Assembly (NCBI RefSeq): GCF_002101595.1
Contig: NZ_LQOM01000030.1
Coordinates: 1 to 64,000 of the forward strand
Direction: 5' to 3'
From: Mycobacterium celatum
GTDB taxonomy: Bacteria; Actinomycetota; Actinomycetes; Mycobacteriales; Mycobacteriaceae
Length of the DNA stretch: 64,000 nucleotides
Shown here: positions 56,004-64,000 of the stretch, one piece after another
How the letters are laid out: every line of letters starts with the position of its first letter
Position numbering within the stretch: the stretch's first letter is position 1
Position numbers and translations under genes: made by a program
The notes under the pieces: generated by a model
What the model saw: only the letters and a program-made list of their open reading frames with translations
What the model was told of the DNA's origin: nothing
The model's database searches: none

Positions 56004-56798
56004 TCAGCGCCCTGTTCCGAATCGCACGCCGATCGTGGTCAACGCCGCATTGACCGCGAACAACGCGATGAAGCACAGCACCACGGTCTCGTTGACAGCA
56101 GTGCCCAGGCCTTTGGACCCGCCGCGGACGATCAGCCCCCGGTAGCAGCCGACCAGACCGGCGATCAGGCCGAACATCGCTGCCTTGATGTTCGCGATCA
56201 CCACCTCGGGCAGCCCGGTGAGCGCCGTCAGCGTGGAGAGGTAGGCACCGCTCGAGACGTTCTGCAGGTACACGCTGAAGAGGTAGCCGCCCCCCAGTCC
56301 GACGGCGACCACGAGACCGTTGAGCAAAACGGCGACGACAATCGAGGCGACGACGCGGGGGACCACCAGCCGTTGGATCGGCTCGATGCCCAGCACCTCC
56401 ATTGCGTCGATCTCTTCCCGGATGGTGCGGGCACCGAGGTCGGCGCAGATCGCGGTGGCGCCGGCACCGGCGACCACCAGGACGGTCACGATCGGTCCGA
56501 GCTGGGTGACAGCACCGATCGCGGCGCCGGCACCCGAAACGTCGGCGGCGCCGAACTCGGCCAGCAAGACGTTGAGCGTGAAGATGAGCAGCACGGTTTC
56601 CGGGATCGACACCGCGATGGTCGGCAACAGCGACACCCGCATGAGAAACCAGCCGTTCCAGATGAACTCACGCCATTCGAACGGCCTCATCAGGGCTTTG
56701 CCGGTCAGCACGCACATCCGGAAGAACCCGCCGACCACTTCGGCGCCTGGCCGGATCCGGTTGAGTACGCGGACGGCGACCACATCCGCGGTGGTCAT
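56004..56798 (-). CDS. YrbE-family Mce permease subunit A
   Basis: MlaE-type permease of 264 residues, first gene of the operon. GAGATAICADLGARTIREEIDAMEVLGI is the conserved cytoplasmic coupling segment; GGSKGLGTAVNETVVLCF lies in the last helices. Start at ATG 56798 with CGAGGTG 6-7 bases upstream; GTG 56804 would add two residues. Transcription probably begins near 56989, leaving a leader of about 190 bases. Confidence 0.94.
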   Translation of the reverse strand: MTTADVVAVRVLNRIRPGAEVVGGFFRMCVLTGKALMRPFEWREFIWNGWFLMRVSLLPTIAVSIPETVLLIFTLNVLLAEFGAADVSGAGAAIGAVTQLGPIVTVLVVAGAGATAICADLGARTIREEIDAMEVLGIEPIQRLVVPRVVASIVVAVLLNGLVVAVGLGGGYLFSVYLQNVSSGAYLSTLTALTGLPEVVIANIKAAMFGLIAGLVGCYRGLIVRGGSKGLGTAVNETVVLCFIALFAVNAALTTIGVRFGTGR

Positions 56799-56995
56799 CG
56801 GCACCTCGAACCCAGTTGCGCCACAGCGTGCTTGGAGCTTTCGACCAGTGCGGGATCATCCCAATTTCTTCGATCACTGTTGCGGTGCAACGGGTCTCGG
56901 TGCGATCTGCGGCATGGCACATCGTCATATTCCAGGCGGGCAGTTGCGGTACCCGCGCCGTTGATCCGTGTCGCCCTCGTCCGTGCCACACGCCC

Positions 56996-57025
56996 ACTAT
57001 GGCATTAGACCGTACGGTCAGTCAA
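56996..57025 (-). promoter_or_regulatory. mce promoter with operator in the spacer
   Basis: On the minus strand TTGACT (57020-57025) and CATAGT (56996-57001) form a -35/-10 pair with an 18-base spacer. The perfect palindrome GACCGTACGGTC (57008-57019) fills the upstream part of that spacer. A repressor bound there would exclude RNA polymerase. The same core occurs at two other places around the neighbouring TetR gene. Confidence 0.65.
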
Positions 57026-57167
57026 TAAATCGGGCCGAGCGCTGTCCTCAGGGCGTCGCTCCGCCCAACACGCACGTCGGGTCATTATGACTTCTTACCA
57101 GGGCCTTCGCGACCCACACAGGTGCTGCGTGCGAGGGCAGAGGGCGGGCCTGGATCCAGGCTAACCG

Positions 57168-57186
57168 ACTATACGTACGGTCATAG
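57168..57186 (-). promoter_or_regulatory. Second operator-like site, between tetR and the mce promoter
   Basis: ACTATACGTACGGTCATAG contains the core CGTACGGTCA. Read on the minus strand it is followed by a -10-like TATAGT (57168-57173). It lies just past the TetR stop codon (57202) and could be a second promoter or auxiliary operator for mce. Confidence 0.5.
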
Positions 57187-57201
57187 GGCGCCGTCCGGCG
57201 G

Positions 57202-57873
57202 TCAACCTGTCACACCGGTTACCGCAGTAAGGCATTCGCGCACCACTGAGACGACCTCCGTGGACGGGTCTGCCCACTTGCTGAGCCCCAAGCGGTCGAG
57301 GAGCAGGCCGCCGAGGAAGACGTCGACGAAGGCGGCGCCGACTCCTTCGGCTGTCCGGGAGCCGGCGGGGTCGAACCACACCCACATCCACTCCAGCGAT
57401 CCCCACAGCTGCAGGGCTGCCAGTTCGACGTCCACGTTTCGGAACAATCCGCTCTTCACGCCTTTGTGGATCTCGTCAATTGTCAACGCTTGCAACTGCC
57501 GGCGCGACTTGCGTACCTGTTGCATCGCCGGATCATCTGACAACTGAAGCACCTCGCGCTGGCTGGCCACCGTCGCATCGCGGGCAATCACCTGCAGCAG
57601 GGTGGAGGCATAGATGATCGCGGCAAGGCGTTCATGCGGCGCGGCCAGACGATCCCATACCAGCCGCAGAACCTCGAGCTGACGGGCCAAACGGGTTTCT
57701 TCGAGCTCCCGCAACATCTGCGCTTTGGTTCCGAAGTGATGAACGATGGTGCCCTTGGACATGCCGAGCTCGTCGGCGATGTCACCGATATTCGTTCTCT
57801 CATAGCCACGTTCGGCGACGTAGCGGACAAACGCATCCAGGATCTCGCTGCGTCTGCCAGGTGATCTGGGCAT
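57202..57873 (-). CDS. TetR-family regulator of the mce locus
   Basis: A 223-residue TetR protein from ATG 57873 (AAGGG about 6 bases upstream). Head RSEILDAFVRYVAERGYERT and helix-turn-helix TNIGDIADELGMSKGTIVHHFGTKAQML (about residues 26-54). The C-terminal domain has the TetR_C pattern LVWDRLAAPHERLAAIIYAS. It lies upstream of yrbEA on the same strand. M. tuberculosis mce1 and mce2 are controlled by GntR proteins and mce3 by a TetR, so this is a different arrangement from mce1. The matched palindromes argue for self-control and control of mce. Confidence 0.92.
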   Translation of the reverse strand: MPRSPGRRSEILDAFVRYVAERGYERTNIGDIADELGMSKGTIVHHFGTKAQMLRELEETRLARQLEVLRLVWDRLAAPHERLAAIIYASTLLQVIARDATVASQREVLQLSDDPAMQQVRKSRRQLQALTIDEIHKGVKSGLFRNVDVELAALQLWGSLEWMWVWFDPAGSRTAEGVGAAFVDVFLGGLLLDRLGLSKWADPSTEVVSVVRECLTAVTGVTG

Positions 57874-57892
57874 CTCAACCCTTCGGAGCAAA

Positions 57893-57917
57893 CTAACCGT
57901 ACGAACGGTCTACCATA
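57893..57917 (-). promoter_or_regulatory. Third operator-like site at the tetR promoter
   Basis: CTAACCGTACGAACGGTCTACC (57893-57914) holds half-sites of the same type; on the minus strand it reads CGTACGGTTAG, matching CGTACGGTCAG of the mce site. A -10-like TATGGT (57912-57917) abuts it. Suggests autorepression. Confidence 0.5.
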
Positions 57918-58101
57918 CTTTCCGCGCCCGAGTAACCTCCCGGCCAGTGCCGGGCATGGCCGCGTCGCAGCCGCCAGCCAAGTCCCCGAACAGCCAAAAT
58001 CGCATCGAAAGTCCACGTCAGAAGCCGATGCGAGGCGAGCCGGCTTCGGGGGTGAGGTCAGTAGCGCCCAGCCTTTTGGCCGTTATCTGGTGACCGGCAG
58101 G

Positions 58102-58419
58102 TCAACAGGGGCGCAACGCCCTGCGGCTACCGGGCCGATCCGGCGCCGTCACAACGTACATGTTGGCGCCCGGTGCTGACTTGATTTCACCGGCGGCATA
58201 TATCGTCATGAGTTCCCTGCCGTCAGCGTCGACAACGCATACATAGGTGTCGGTGTCAGCATCGTATTCGAAGCTGTCCCAAGCTAATACGAACGCCAAG
58301 CAGTTGCCGTCGCGGTCTGCGACGACAAGCTTGTGCACGCCCGATTCCTTGAGTAATTCGGCGTCCTCCGCGCGCTGCTCAGACACCCGGCTGTCGTGGA
58401 TCGGAACGGTGTTCAACAT
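58102..58419 (-). CDS. Small hypothetical protein
   Basis: A 105-residue acidic protein without a recognised family. From ATG 58419 (GGGAG about 9 bases upstream) it reads MLNTVPIHDSRVSEQ, then ELLKESGVHKLVVADRDGNCLAFVLAWDSFEYDADTD, a region suggesting an alternating strand fold with a repeated VVDADG pattern. No signal peptide or membrane helix. It stands alone between the mce regulator and the LCP gene. A longer start at 58473 is possible but would begin Pro/Gly-rich. Confidence 0.55.
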   Translation of the reverse strand: MLNTVPIHDSRVSEQRAEDAELLKESGVHKLVVADRDGNCLAFVLAWDSFEYDADTDTYVCVVDADGRELMTIYAAGEIKSAPGANMYVVTAPDRPGSRRALRPC

Positions 58420-58797
58420 CTGCCAGACTCCCTTCACGGGGTTGCCCCCGGGATTCTCAGGTGGCGGTCCCAAAGACCAGGGACCGTTGACCAGGCAGGC
58501 AACCGCATCGGCCCCGCGGCGCGGACGGGACGACTGCTGCGCCGCCCGCTACCGCCGCCCAACTCATTCCCATCGCAACGGCATGCATCGTGCTGGTCTC
58601 ACTTCACTGGCCGATCAGAAAAGTGTGCCAGTCGGCGACCCGTGTTCGGTGCGAAGTCGCAGATTCCGCCGCTGGTCACGCGCCTTGCCTGGGCACTTTC
58701 CAGCCGGCTCCGGCATACTGGAACGCCAAGTAGTAGACGTTGTCGCCGCAAGTTGCCATCGGGGGCAGGCGCGGCGCTTCCCGACAGAGTCGAGATT
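58420..58797. other. Intergenic stretch upstream of the LCP gene
   Basis: Contains the divergent control regions of the small hypothetical gene and the LCP gene. The LCP frame stays open upstream, but the residues there lack the family's features. No RNA or repeat seen. Confidence 0.4.
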
Positions 58798-60318
58798 GTG
58801 GTGAACCGATCCGGCGGCAGGCACCGCCGCGCGAGACCATGGCAGATCCGCCGGCGGCTGGCCCGCGGCGGCATGGCGCTGGCTGCGGTGCTGGCCGTGG
58901 CGGCGACCGGCGCGGGCTGGTGGATGGCGCACGGCATGCTGGGCGGCATCACCGTTTCCGAGGCGCTGCGCTCGGAGGACCCGCACTCCAGCGGCGGCGC
59001 GATGAACATCCTGCTGATCGGCCTGGACTCCCGCAAAGACCAGGACGGTAACGAGCTGCCCTGGGCGGTCCTCAAGCACCTGCACGCCGGTGATTCCGAA
59101 GACGGCGGCTACAACACCAACACGCTGATCCTGGTGCACGTCGGCGCCGACGACAAAGTCGCCGCCTTCTCGATCCCCCGCGACGACTATGTGCCGTTCA
59201 GCGGCGTTCCGGGCTACAACCACATCAAGATCAAGGAAGCGTACGGCCTCACCAAGGCCTACACCGAGCAAAAGCTCATGGACAAGGGTATGAGCAATCA
59301 GAAGGAACTCGAGAACAAGGGCCGCGAGGCCGGCCGCTCGGCGACCCTGCGCGCCGTGCGAAACCTGACGGGCGTCCCGATCGACTACTTCGCCGAAGTC
59401 AACCTGGCCGGTTTCTACGATCTCACCGAAAGCCTCGGCGGCGTCCAGGTGTGTCTGAAACACGCTGTGTACGACTCATATTCGGGCGCGGACTTCCCCG
59501 CCGGCCGCCAGACGCTCGATGCCGAACAGGCCCTGGCATTCGTGCGGCAGCGCCACGGTCTGGAAAACGGCGACCTGGACCGCACCCACCGCCAGCAGGC
59601 GTTCTTGTCCTCGGTCATGCACCAGCTGCAGGATTCGGGCACGTTCACCGACTTGAGCAAGCTGAAGGGTTTGATGGCGGTGGCGCGCAAAGACGTTGTG
59701 CTGTCGGCGGGTTGGGACGAGAACTTGTTCCGCCGGATGGGCGCTCTTGCCGGCGGCAACGTCGAGTACCGGACGCTGCCGGTGGTGCGCTACGACAACA
59801 TCGACGGCCAGGACGTCAACATCGTCGACCCGAAGGCGATCAAGGCCGAGGTGGCAACCGCGTTCGGCACCAGCGCACCGGTCACCACGACGACCACGGC
59901 ACCGAACCCGTCCACCGTCGTCGACGTGGTCAACGCCAGCAGCACCTCCGGGCTCGCCACCAAGGTGTCAAAGACGCTGAGCCAGAAAGGTTATGCCGCC
60001 GGCACAGTGCGCGACCGCGAGTACGGCGAACCGAGCTCGACCATCGTCGACTACGGTTCCGGCGCCAAATCCGATGCGCAGGCCATCGCGACATTGCTGG
60101 GCATCGACGTCGCCGATCACAGTGACTCCGCGCTGAGCGCCGGCCGCGTTCAGGTCTTCGTCGGCGACGACTACTCGTTACCGTCCCAAGACGAAACCAG
60201 CACTGCATCAACGGTTGTGGGCTCCTATCACGGCTCGCGCACCACCACCAGCAGCACCGAGCCCACGCCCGACCAGGGCGCGCCGATCGACGGCGGCGGC
60301 GTGCCCTGCGTCAACTAA
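58798..60318 (+). CDS. LytR-CpsA-Psr family cell-wall ligase
   Basis: Envelope enzyme that attaches arabinogalactan (or other polymers) from a polyprenyl-phosphate carrier to peptidoglycan. About 506 residues: basic cytoplasmic start (GGRHRRARPWQIRRRLAR), membrane helix about 25-45, LCP domain about 75-290 with LLIGLDSRKD, FSIPRDDYVP, and the Arg pair in ALAFVRQRHGLENGDLDRTHRQQ, then a Thr/Pro-rich linker and LytR_C domain from about 375 (VVDVVNASSTSGLATKVSKTL). C-terminal tail Thr/Ser-rich. Start is GTG 58798 or the GTG directly after. Resembles CpsA (Rv3484). Confidence 0.92.
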   Translation: MVNRSGGRHRRARPWQIRRRLARGGMALAAVLAVAATGAGWWMAHGMLGGITVSEALRSEDPHSSGGAMNILLIGLDSRKDQDGNELPWAVLKHLHAGDSEDGGYNTNTLILVHVGADDKVAAFSIPRDDYVPFSGVPGYNHIKIKEAYGLTKAYTEQKLMDKGMSNQKELENKGREAGRSATLRAVRNLTGVPIDYFAEVNLAGFYDLTESLGGVQVCLKHAVYDSYSGADFPAGRQTLDAEQALAFVRQRHGLENGDLDRTHRQQAFLSSVMHQLQDSGTFTDLSKLKGLMAVARKDVVLSAGWDENLFRRMGALAGGNVEYRTLPVVRYDNIDGQDVNIVDPKAIKAEVATAFGTSAPVTTTTTAPNPSTVVDVVNASSTSGLATKVSKTLSQKGYAAGTVRDREYGEPSSTIVDYGSGAKSDAQAIATLLGIDVADHSDSALSAGRVQVFVGDDYSLPSQDETSTASTVVGSYHGSRTTTSSTEPTPDQGAPIDGGGVPCVN

Positions 60319-60327
60319 GCGGCCCCT

Positions 60328-61179
60328 TTATCGCAACAGGAACGCCAGCACGACGCTCTGAAAGGCTTCCCTCGCCTCGATCATCGTCCAATGCCCGCAG
60401 TTGGGGAACACGTGCAGTTCGGCGTTCGGGATGGTGCGCATCGGGATCAACGCCATGTCCAGCGGGCTGACCCGGTCGTCACGGCCCCAGGTGATCAACG
60501 TCGGCGCCCTGACGCGGTGCATCATCGCCCACGGCTGCGGGCCTTTGGACGACTCCGTGGCCTTCGTCATCTGTTCGAACGCTTCGCGGCTGTACATCCG
60601 GCGCGCCCCGGCCAGCGTCGCCGGATCGGTGGCGTGGTTCCACCGCTCCTCGATCAGCTCCTCGGTCACCACCGCCGGGTCGTACACCATCGAGTGCAGC
60701 CACCGGACCAACCGCTCCCGGCTGGGCTCTTCGGTGAACTCCTGCAGCAGCCGAATTCCTTCGGCCGGACCGGGACTGAACACGTTCCGCCCGATCCCGC
60801 CGATGGTCACCAGCTTTCGCACCCGATCGGGGTGGGCTATCGCGAAGTTGAGTGCGACACCGCCGCCCATCGAGTTGCCGATGATGTCGACACTGTCCAG
60901 ACCCAGCGAGTCGACAAACCGCGCCACCGCATCGAAGGCAGTGATCATCGGGTGGCCGCCGAAGTCGTCGCTCACGCCGAAACCCGGGAATTCCAGTACC
61001 AGGCAACGGAAGAACTCCGAGAATGCCTCCAGCACGCCGCGGAAGTTGCGCCAGCCCGTCACCCCCGGCCCGGAGCCGTGAAGTAGCAGCAGCGGCGGAC
61101 CGTCGCCCGCTTCGTGGTAGCGCAGAACGCCCGGGTCGGTCGCGATTTCGCGGATGGTGTCTTCGTAGGTGACCGTCAC
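60328..61179 (-). CDS. Alpha/beta hydrolase, meta-cleavage-product hydrolase type (HsaD/BphD-like)
   Basis: A 283-residue C-C bond hydrolase by sequence pattern. Oxyanion segment LLLLHGSGPGVTGWRNF, nucleophile elbow IIGNSMGGGVALNFA, acid in TWGRDDRVSPLDM and His in VFPNCGHWTMIEA. SGPGVTGWRN and GNSMGG are hallmarks of HsaD, BphD and MhpC, which split ring-opened dienoates. GTG 61179 overlaps the SDR stop (GTGA). Divergent substrate possible; the neighbouring HsaA-like gene supports a ring-degradation role. Confidence 0.9.
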   Translation of the reverse strand: MTVTYEDTIREIATDPGVLRYHEAGDGPPLLLLHGSGPGVTGWRNFRGVLEAFSEFFRCLVLEFPGFGVSDDFGGHPMITAFDAVARFVDSLGLDSVDIIGNSMGGGVALNFAIAHPDRVRKLVTIGGIGRNVFSPGPAEGIRLLQEFTEEPSRERLVRWLHSMVYDPAVVTEELIEERWNHATDPATLAGARRMYSREAFEQMTKATESSKGPQPWAMMHRVRAPTLITWGRDDRVSPLDMALIPMRTIPNAELHVFPNCGHWTMIEAREAFQSVVLAFLLR

Positions 61180-61967
61180 GCGTGGGTCCCGCCGTCGATG
61201 CGGATCTCGGTGCCGGTGATGAACGCGCCGTCGTCGGAGACCAGCATGGCGATGACGCCGGCGACGGCCCCCGGGTCGGCCATCGGTGCGCCACTCGATT
61301 CCAGCGTGGTGGGCATGATCGGCGACAGTTTGGCCAACAGCGACCAATCGCTGTCCGGCGGAAGGTATCCCGCTGTGGCATCGGTGATTCCGGATTTGAT
61401 GCTGCCGGGCGCCACGCACACCGCACGCAGGCCTTGCTTGGCGTACTCGAGCGCCAGCGCATGGGTGAAGGACTGGATTCCGCCCTTACTCGCCGCATAC
61501 GCCGCCATGTACGGGTGCGCAAACGACGCCGAGGTCGAGCTGAAGTTCACGATTGCGCTGCGCGGGTTGGTCAGCAACGTCGGCAGCGCCTCCCGCACCA
61601 CCAAAAACGTCCCGGTCAAGTTGACCCCGATGATCTGATTCCAGTCTTGGAGGCTCATCTGATGGGTATGCGCGGCGCGCAGGATCCCGGCAGAGTTGAC
61701 CAGCGAATCGAGACCGCCCAGCGCGCCGACCGCCGACCGCACGCCGTCGACCACCGACGCCTCGTCGCCGATGTTCATTTCCAGGGTGCTGAGCCGCCCT
61801 GCGGTGCCGGCCTCCCCGGCCATGGCGCGGGTCTTGTCCAATCCGTCGGCGGAGATGTCGGCGGCGACGACGGCGGCCCCCTCCTCGAGCAGTCGCAGCG
61901 TGGTCGCCTGCCCGATGCCCGATGCGGCGCCGGTCACCAGAACGCGGTTGCCCTCTAAACGCTTCAT
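61176..61967 (-). CDS. Short-chain dehydrogenase/reductase
   Basis: A 263-residue SDR. Cofactor motif VLVTGAASGIGQATTLRLL, strand VNSAGILRA, Ser in FSSTSASFA, and active-site YAASKGG. Start at ATG 61967, with GGGAG 7 bases upstream; GTG 61973 is the alternative. It sits between the Baeyer-Villiger gene (21 bases upstream) and the hydrolase (coupled), so it may oxidise the alcohol that the monooxygenase needs as ketone. Confidence 0.91.
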   Translation of the reverse strand: MKRLEGNRVLVTGAASGIGQATTLRLLEEGAAVVAADISADGLDKTRAMAGEAGTAGRLSTLEMNIGDEASVVDGVRSAVGALGGLDSLVNSAGILRAAHTHQMSLQDWNQIIGVNLTGTFLVVREALPTLLTNPRSAIVNFSSTSASFAHPYMAAYAASKGGIQSFTHALALEYAKQGLRAVCVAPGSIKSGITDATAGYLPPDSDWSLLAKLSPIMPTTLESSGAPMADPGAVAGVIAMLVSDDGAFITGTEIRIDGGTHA

Positions 61968-61988
61968 CTGCACTCCCGTCGGATCAGC

Positions 61989-63584
61989 TCAGGACTCCTT
62001 GATCAGGTTAAAGCCCTTGTAGTCGGCCCGGGCCACCTCGGTGCAGATGTCGTTGTAGACGGCGAATCCGCTGACGAACAACATGAATACGCGCGGCTTG
62101 CCGGGAACGTTGGCGCCCAGGTACCAGGAATTCGCCTTGGGAAACAGGGTCGCCTCCGCCCGCTGGGTGCATTCGGCTATCCAGTTTTCCACCGCGTCCG
62201 CGCTGGCTTCGATCGCGGTGTAGCCGTGCTGGTCGAGATAGCCAATGGCCTCGGCGATCCAGTTCACCTGCGCCTCGGCATGCAGCACCATATTGGCCAG
62301 CACGCCCGGCGCGCCGGGTCCCGAGACGATGAAGAGGTTGGGGAACCCGTCCACACCCAGGCCCAGATACGTGCGGGGTCCGTCTTTCCAGTCGTCGCGC
62401 AGTAATTCGCCATTGCGGCCGACGATGTCGATGTTGGCCAGTGCGCCGGTCATTGCATCGAAACCGGTGGCCAGGACGATCGTGTCCACGTCGTAATGCG
62501 CATCGGTGGTGTTGATCCCGGTCGCGTCGATCGACTCGATCGGGGTCTTGCGCACGCTGACCAGCATGACGTGCGGCTTGTTGAACGTCTGAAAGTAGTT
62601 GGTGTCAGTGCAGATACGTTTGGTCCCGATGGGATGGTCATGGGGGATCAGCAGGTCGGCGACGCCGGGGTCGTCGATGACGGCACGAACCTTCTCCTCG
62701 TAGAACCGCTTGGCCTCCTCGTTGGCTGCCGGGTCGATCATCTGGTCGGGGAAGGTCTTGGAGAACAACACACCGCCGAGCTGCCAACGCTTTTCGAACG
62801 CTGCTCGGCGCTCTTCGCGGGATACCTCCATCGTGTTGCGGGGGTGGGCGATATGCGGTGAGCCGCCGCCGCTGCGCCACGACAACCGGCGCCGCTCTGT
62901 GTAGGTGGCTTTGATCTCGGCCATGTCCGCTTCGCTGAGCGGTTTGTTGCCGGCCGGGACGCTGAAGTTGGGGGTGCGCTGGAACACGTAGAGTTGCGCG
63001 GCTTGTTCAGCGATGACCGGAATCGATTGGATGCCAGATGATCCCGTGCCGATCACTGCGACACGTTGTGCGGTGAAGTCGACAGGCTCATGCGGCCAAT
63101 GGGCGGTGTGGTACACCTCGCCGGCGAAGGCGTCCAGGCCTGGGAAGGCGGGGGTGAGCGCAGCGGACAGGGAGCCGGTGGCCAGCAGGCAGAACCGGGC
63201 GGTGACAACCTCGCCGCCGTCTCTGGTCACCGTCCAGTGCAGGGTGTGCTCGCCGAGGACCGCCGAGGAAACGCGGGTGTTGAAGGTGATGTCCTTGCGG
63301 AGGTCCAGCTTGTCGGCGACCCAGTTGATGTAGCGGAGGATCTCGGCCTGCGTCGCATACTTTTCCGTCCAGTTCCACTCCTGCTGCAGCTTGTCGGAGA
63401 ACGAGTAGCAGTAGTCGACGCTCTCGACGTCGCAGCGACAGCCCGGATAGCGGTTGAAGTACCAGGTTCCGCCGACGTCGGGAGCGGCCTCGAAGACCCG
63501 CACCGCCAGCCCCTGCGAGCGCAGTTTGTGCAAGGCGTACAGACCGGCGAAGCCGGCGCCGACAACCACCGCGTCGAGTGTCAC
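61989..63584 (-). CDS. Baeyer-Villiger-type flavin monooxygenase
   Basis: A 531-residue class B flavoprotein monooxygenase. FAD motif VVVGAGFAGLYALHKL at the N-terminus, BVMO fingerprint F-x-G-x3-H-x3-W-P seen as FAGEVYHTAHWP, NADPH motif VAVIGTGSSGIQ, and DTIVLATGFDAMTGAL late. It inserts oxygen next to a ketone, making esters or lactones, as in cyclohexanone, phenylacetone and steroid monooxygenases. GTG 63584 opens directly on TLDAVVVGAGFAG. Divergent from the HsaA-like gene with 126 bases between. Confidence 0.93.
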   Translation of the reverse strand: MTLDAVVVGAGFAGLYALHKLRSQGLAVRVFEAAPDVGGTWYFNRYPGCRCDVESVDYCYSFSDKLQQEWNWTEKYATQAEILRYINWVADKLDLRKDITFNTRVSSAVLGEHTLHWTVTRDGGEVVTARFCLLATGSLSAALTPAFPGLDAFAGEVYHTAHWPHEPVDFTAQRVAVIGTGSSGIQSIPVIAEQAAQLYVFQRTPNFSVPAGNKPLSEADMAEIKATYTERRRLSWRSGGGSPHIAHPRNTMEVSREERRAAFEKRWQLGGVLFSKTFPDQMIDPAANEEAKRFYEEKVRAVIDDPGVADLLIPHDHPIGTKRICTDTNYFQTFNKPHVMLVSVRKTPIESIDATGINTTDAHYDVDTIVLATGFDAMTGALANIDIVGRNGELLRDDWKDGPRTYLGLGVDGFPNLFIVSGPGAPGVLANMVLHAEAQVNWIAEAIGYLDQHGYTAIEASADAVENWIAECTQRAEATLFPKANSWYLGANVPGKPRVFMLFVSGFAVYNDICTEVARADYKGFNLIKES

Positions 63585-63710
63585 GACGAAACGGTAGACC
63601 CATGTGCTTTGGGCCCAAGGAGTTGCTTCCCGCTCATCGGGATCGCCCAAGGTGTCATCATCTCCGGCAGGAGACCATCTCTTCGCAGCCGACGACATAA
63701 GGACGACAGC

Positions 63711-64000
63711 ATGAGCGAGCGGGTAATCGACCGGGTGATGGACATCGCCGACCAGCTGCGCGAGCAGGCCGCGGAAGCCGAGAGGATCGGCCGGCTCACC
63801 GACGACACGGTCAAGCTGATGAGAGGGGCCGGCCTGATCCGGCTGCTGCAAACCAAGCAGTACCGGGGGTTTGAGGCCCACCCGCGCGAGTTCGCCGAGA
63901 CGGTGATGGCAACCGCGGCGCTCGATCCGGCCGCCGGGTGGATCGTCGGGGTGGTGGGCGTGCACCCCTACCAGCTGGCGTATGCGGATCCGAAAGTGCC
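63711..64000 (+). CDS. HsaA-like flavin-dependent monooxygenase / acyl-CoA dehydrogenase fold (partial, cut by window end)
   Basis: Only the first 96 residues or so are present. MSERVIDRVMDIADQLREQAAEAERIGRLTDDTVKLMRGAGLIRLLQ, KQYRGFEAHPREFAETVMATAALDPAAGWIVGVVGVHPYQLA parallels HsaA, the oxygenase of steroid-phenol hydroxylation (Rv3570c), in the helical N-terminal domain. AAGGACG lies 7 bases before ATG 63711. The gene continues past 64000. Confidence 0.85.
   Translation, partial: MSERVIDRVMDIADQLREQAAEAERIGRLTDDTVKLMRGAGLIRLLQTKQYRGFEAHPREFAETVMATAALDPAAGWIVGVVGVHPYQLAYADPKV

Noticed and set aside
57148..57161. Perfect palindrome GCCTGGATCCAGGC after the tetR gene
   Set aside because: No loop, no T-tract, no second copy; too short to call a terminator or operator with confidence.
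58396..58797. Upstream extension of the LCP frame by 134 codons
   Set aside because: The residues are compositionally unlike LCP N-termini; the basic stretch and membrane helix expected at the N-terminus start at 58798.

Overview
The window is about 64 kb of high-GC DNA from a slow-growing, non-tuberculous Mycobacterium. From 1 to about 44 kb, gene order follows the M. tuberculosis Rv0788-to-Rv0756c segment read in reverse: purQ, purS, FAD dehydrogenase, MFS pump, ptrB, purC, cyp126, purB, TetR, esterase, ggt, purD, an aldehyde dehydrogenase/SDR operon, cyp123, cyp51, ferredoxin, alcohol dehydrogenase, HIT protein, phoR, phoP. All homology statements come from reading the translated sequence from memory of these families; no search was run.

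Layout. (1) 0.4-24 kb: purine genes (purQ, purS, purC, purB, purD) scattered among transport, redox and hydrolase genes. Extras I do not recall at this locus in M. tuberculosis are a glutathione peroxidase, a TetR/DoxX pair, a TehA-type channel, an APC permease, a thiolase and a CYP125-like P450 with its own TetR. PtrB is one intact gene here; in H37Rv it is annotated as two parts. (2) 26-39 kb: a redox block with a leftward aldA-SDR-dehydrogenase-CMD operon and a rightward tetR-cyp123-SDR-cyp51-ferredoxin-NTF2-adhB-OYE-NTF2-SDR series. A 57-bp dyad element occurs in inverted copies at 28052 and 35639, each at the start of a redox gene. (3) 39-44 kb: a HepT/MNT toxin-antitoxin pair with its own operator, a HIT protein, PhoPR, a perfect decapeptide-repeat protein and tRNA-Thr. 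(4) 44-46 kb: remains of a PIN / Xre-ImmA toxin-antitoxin pair. Both genes are frameshifted, one by an extra copy of a 7-bp tandem repeat. (5) 46.4-58 kb: a universal stress protein and a complete eight-gene mce operon (yrbEA, yrbEB, mceA-F) preceded by a TetR gene, with three matching operator-like sites. One of these lies between the -35 and -10 of the likely mce promoter. (6) 58-64 kb: a small hypothetical gene, an LCP cell-wall ligase, and a catabolic cluster (C-C hydrolase, SDR, Baeyer-Villiger monooxygenase, and the start of an HsaA-like flavin hydroxylase cut by the window edge).

How it works together: the block at 24-39 kb looks like a set of P450, dehydrogenase and flavoenzyme modules for hydrophobic alcohols, sterols or fatty acids, controlled by several local TetR regulators whose palindromes often sit on their own start codons. 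The mce operon would import lipids. The right-edge cluster looks like ring or ketone degradation. Linking these modules functionally is inference.
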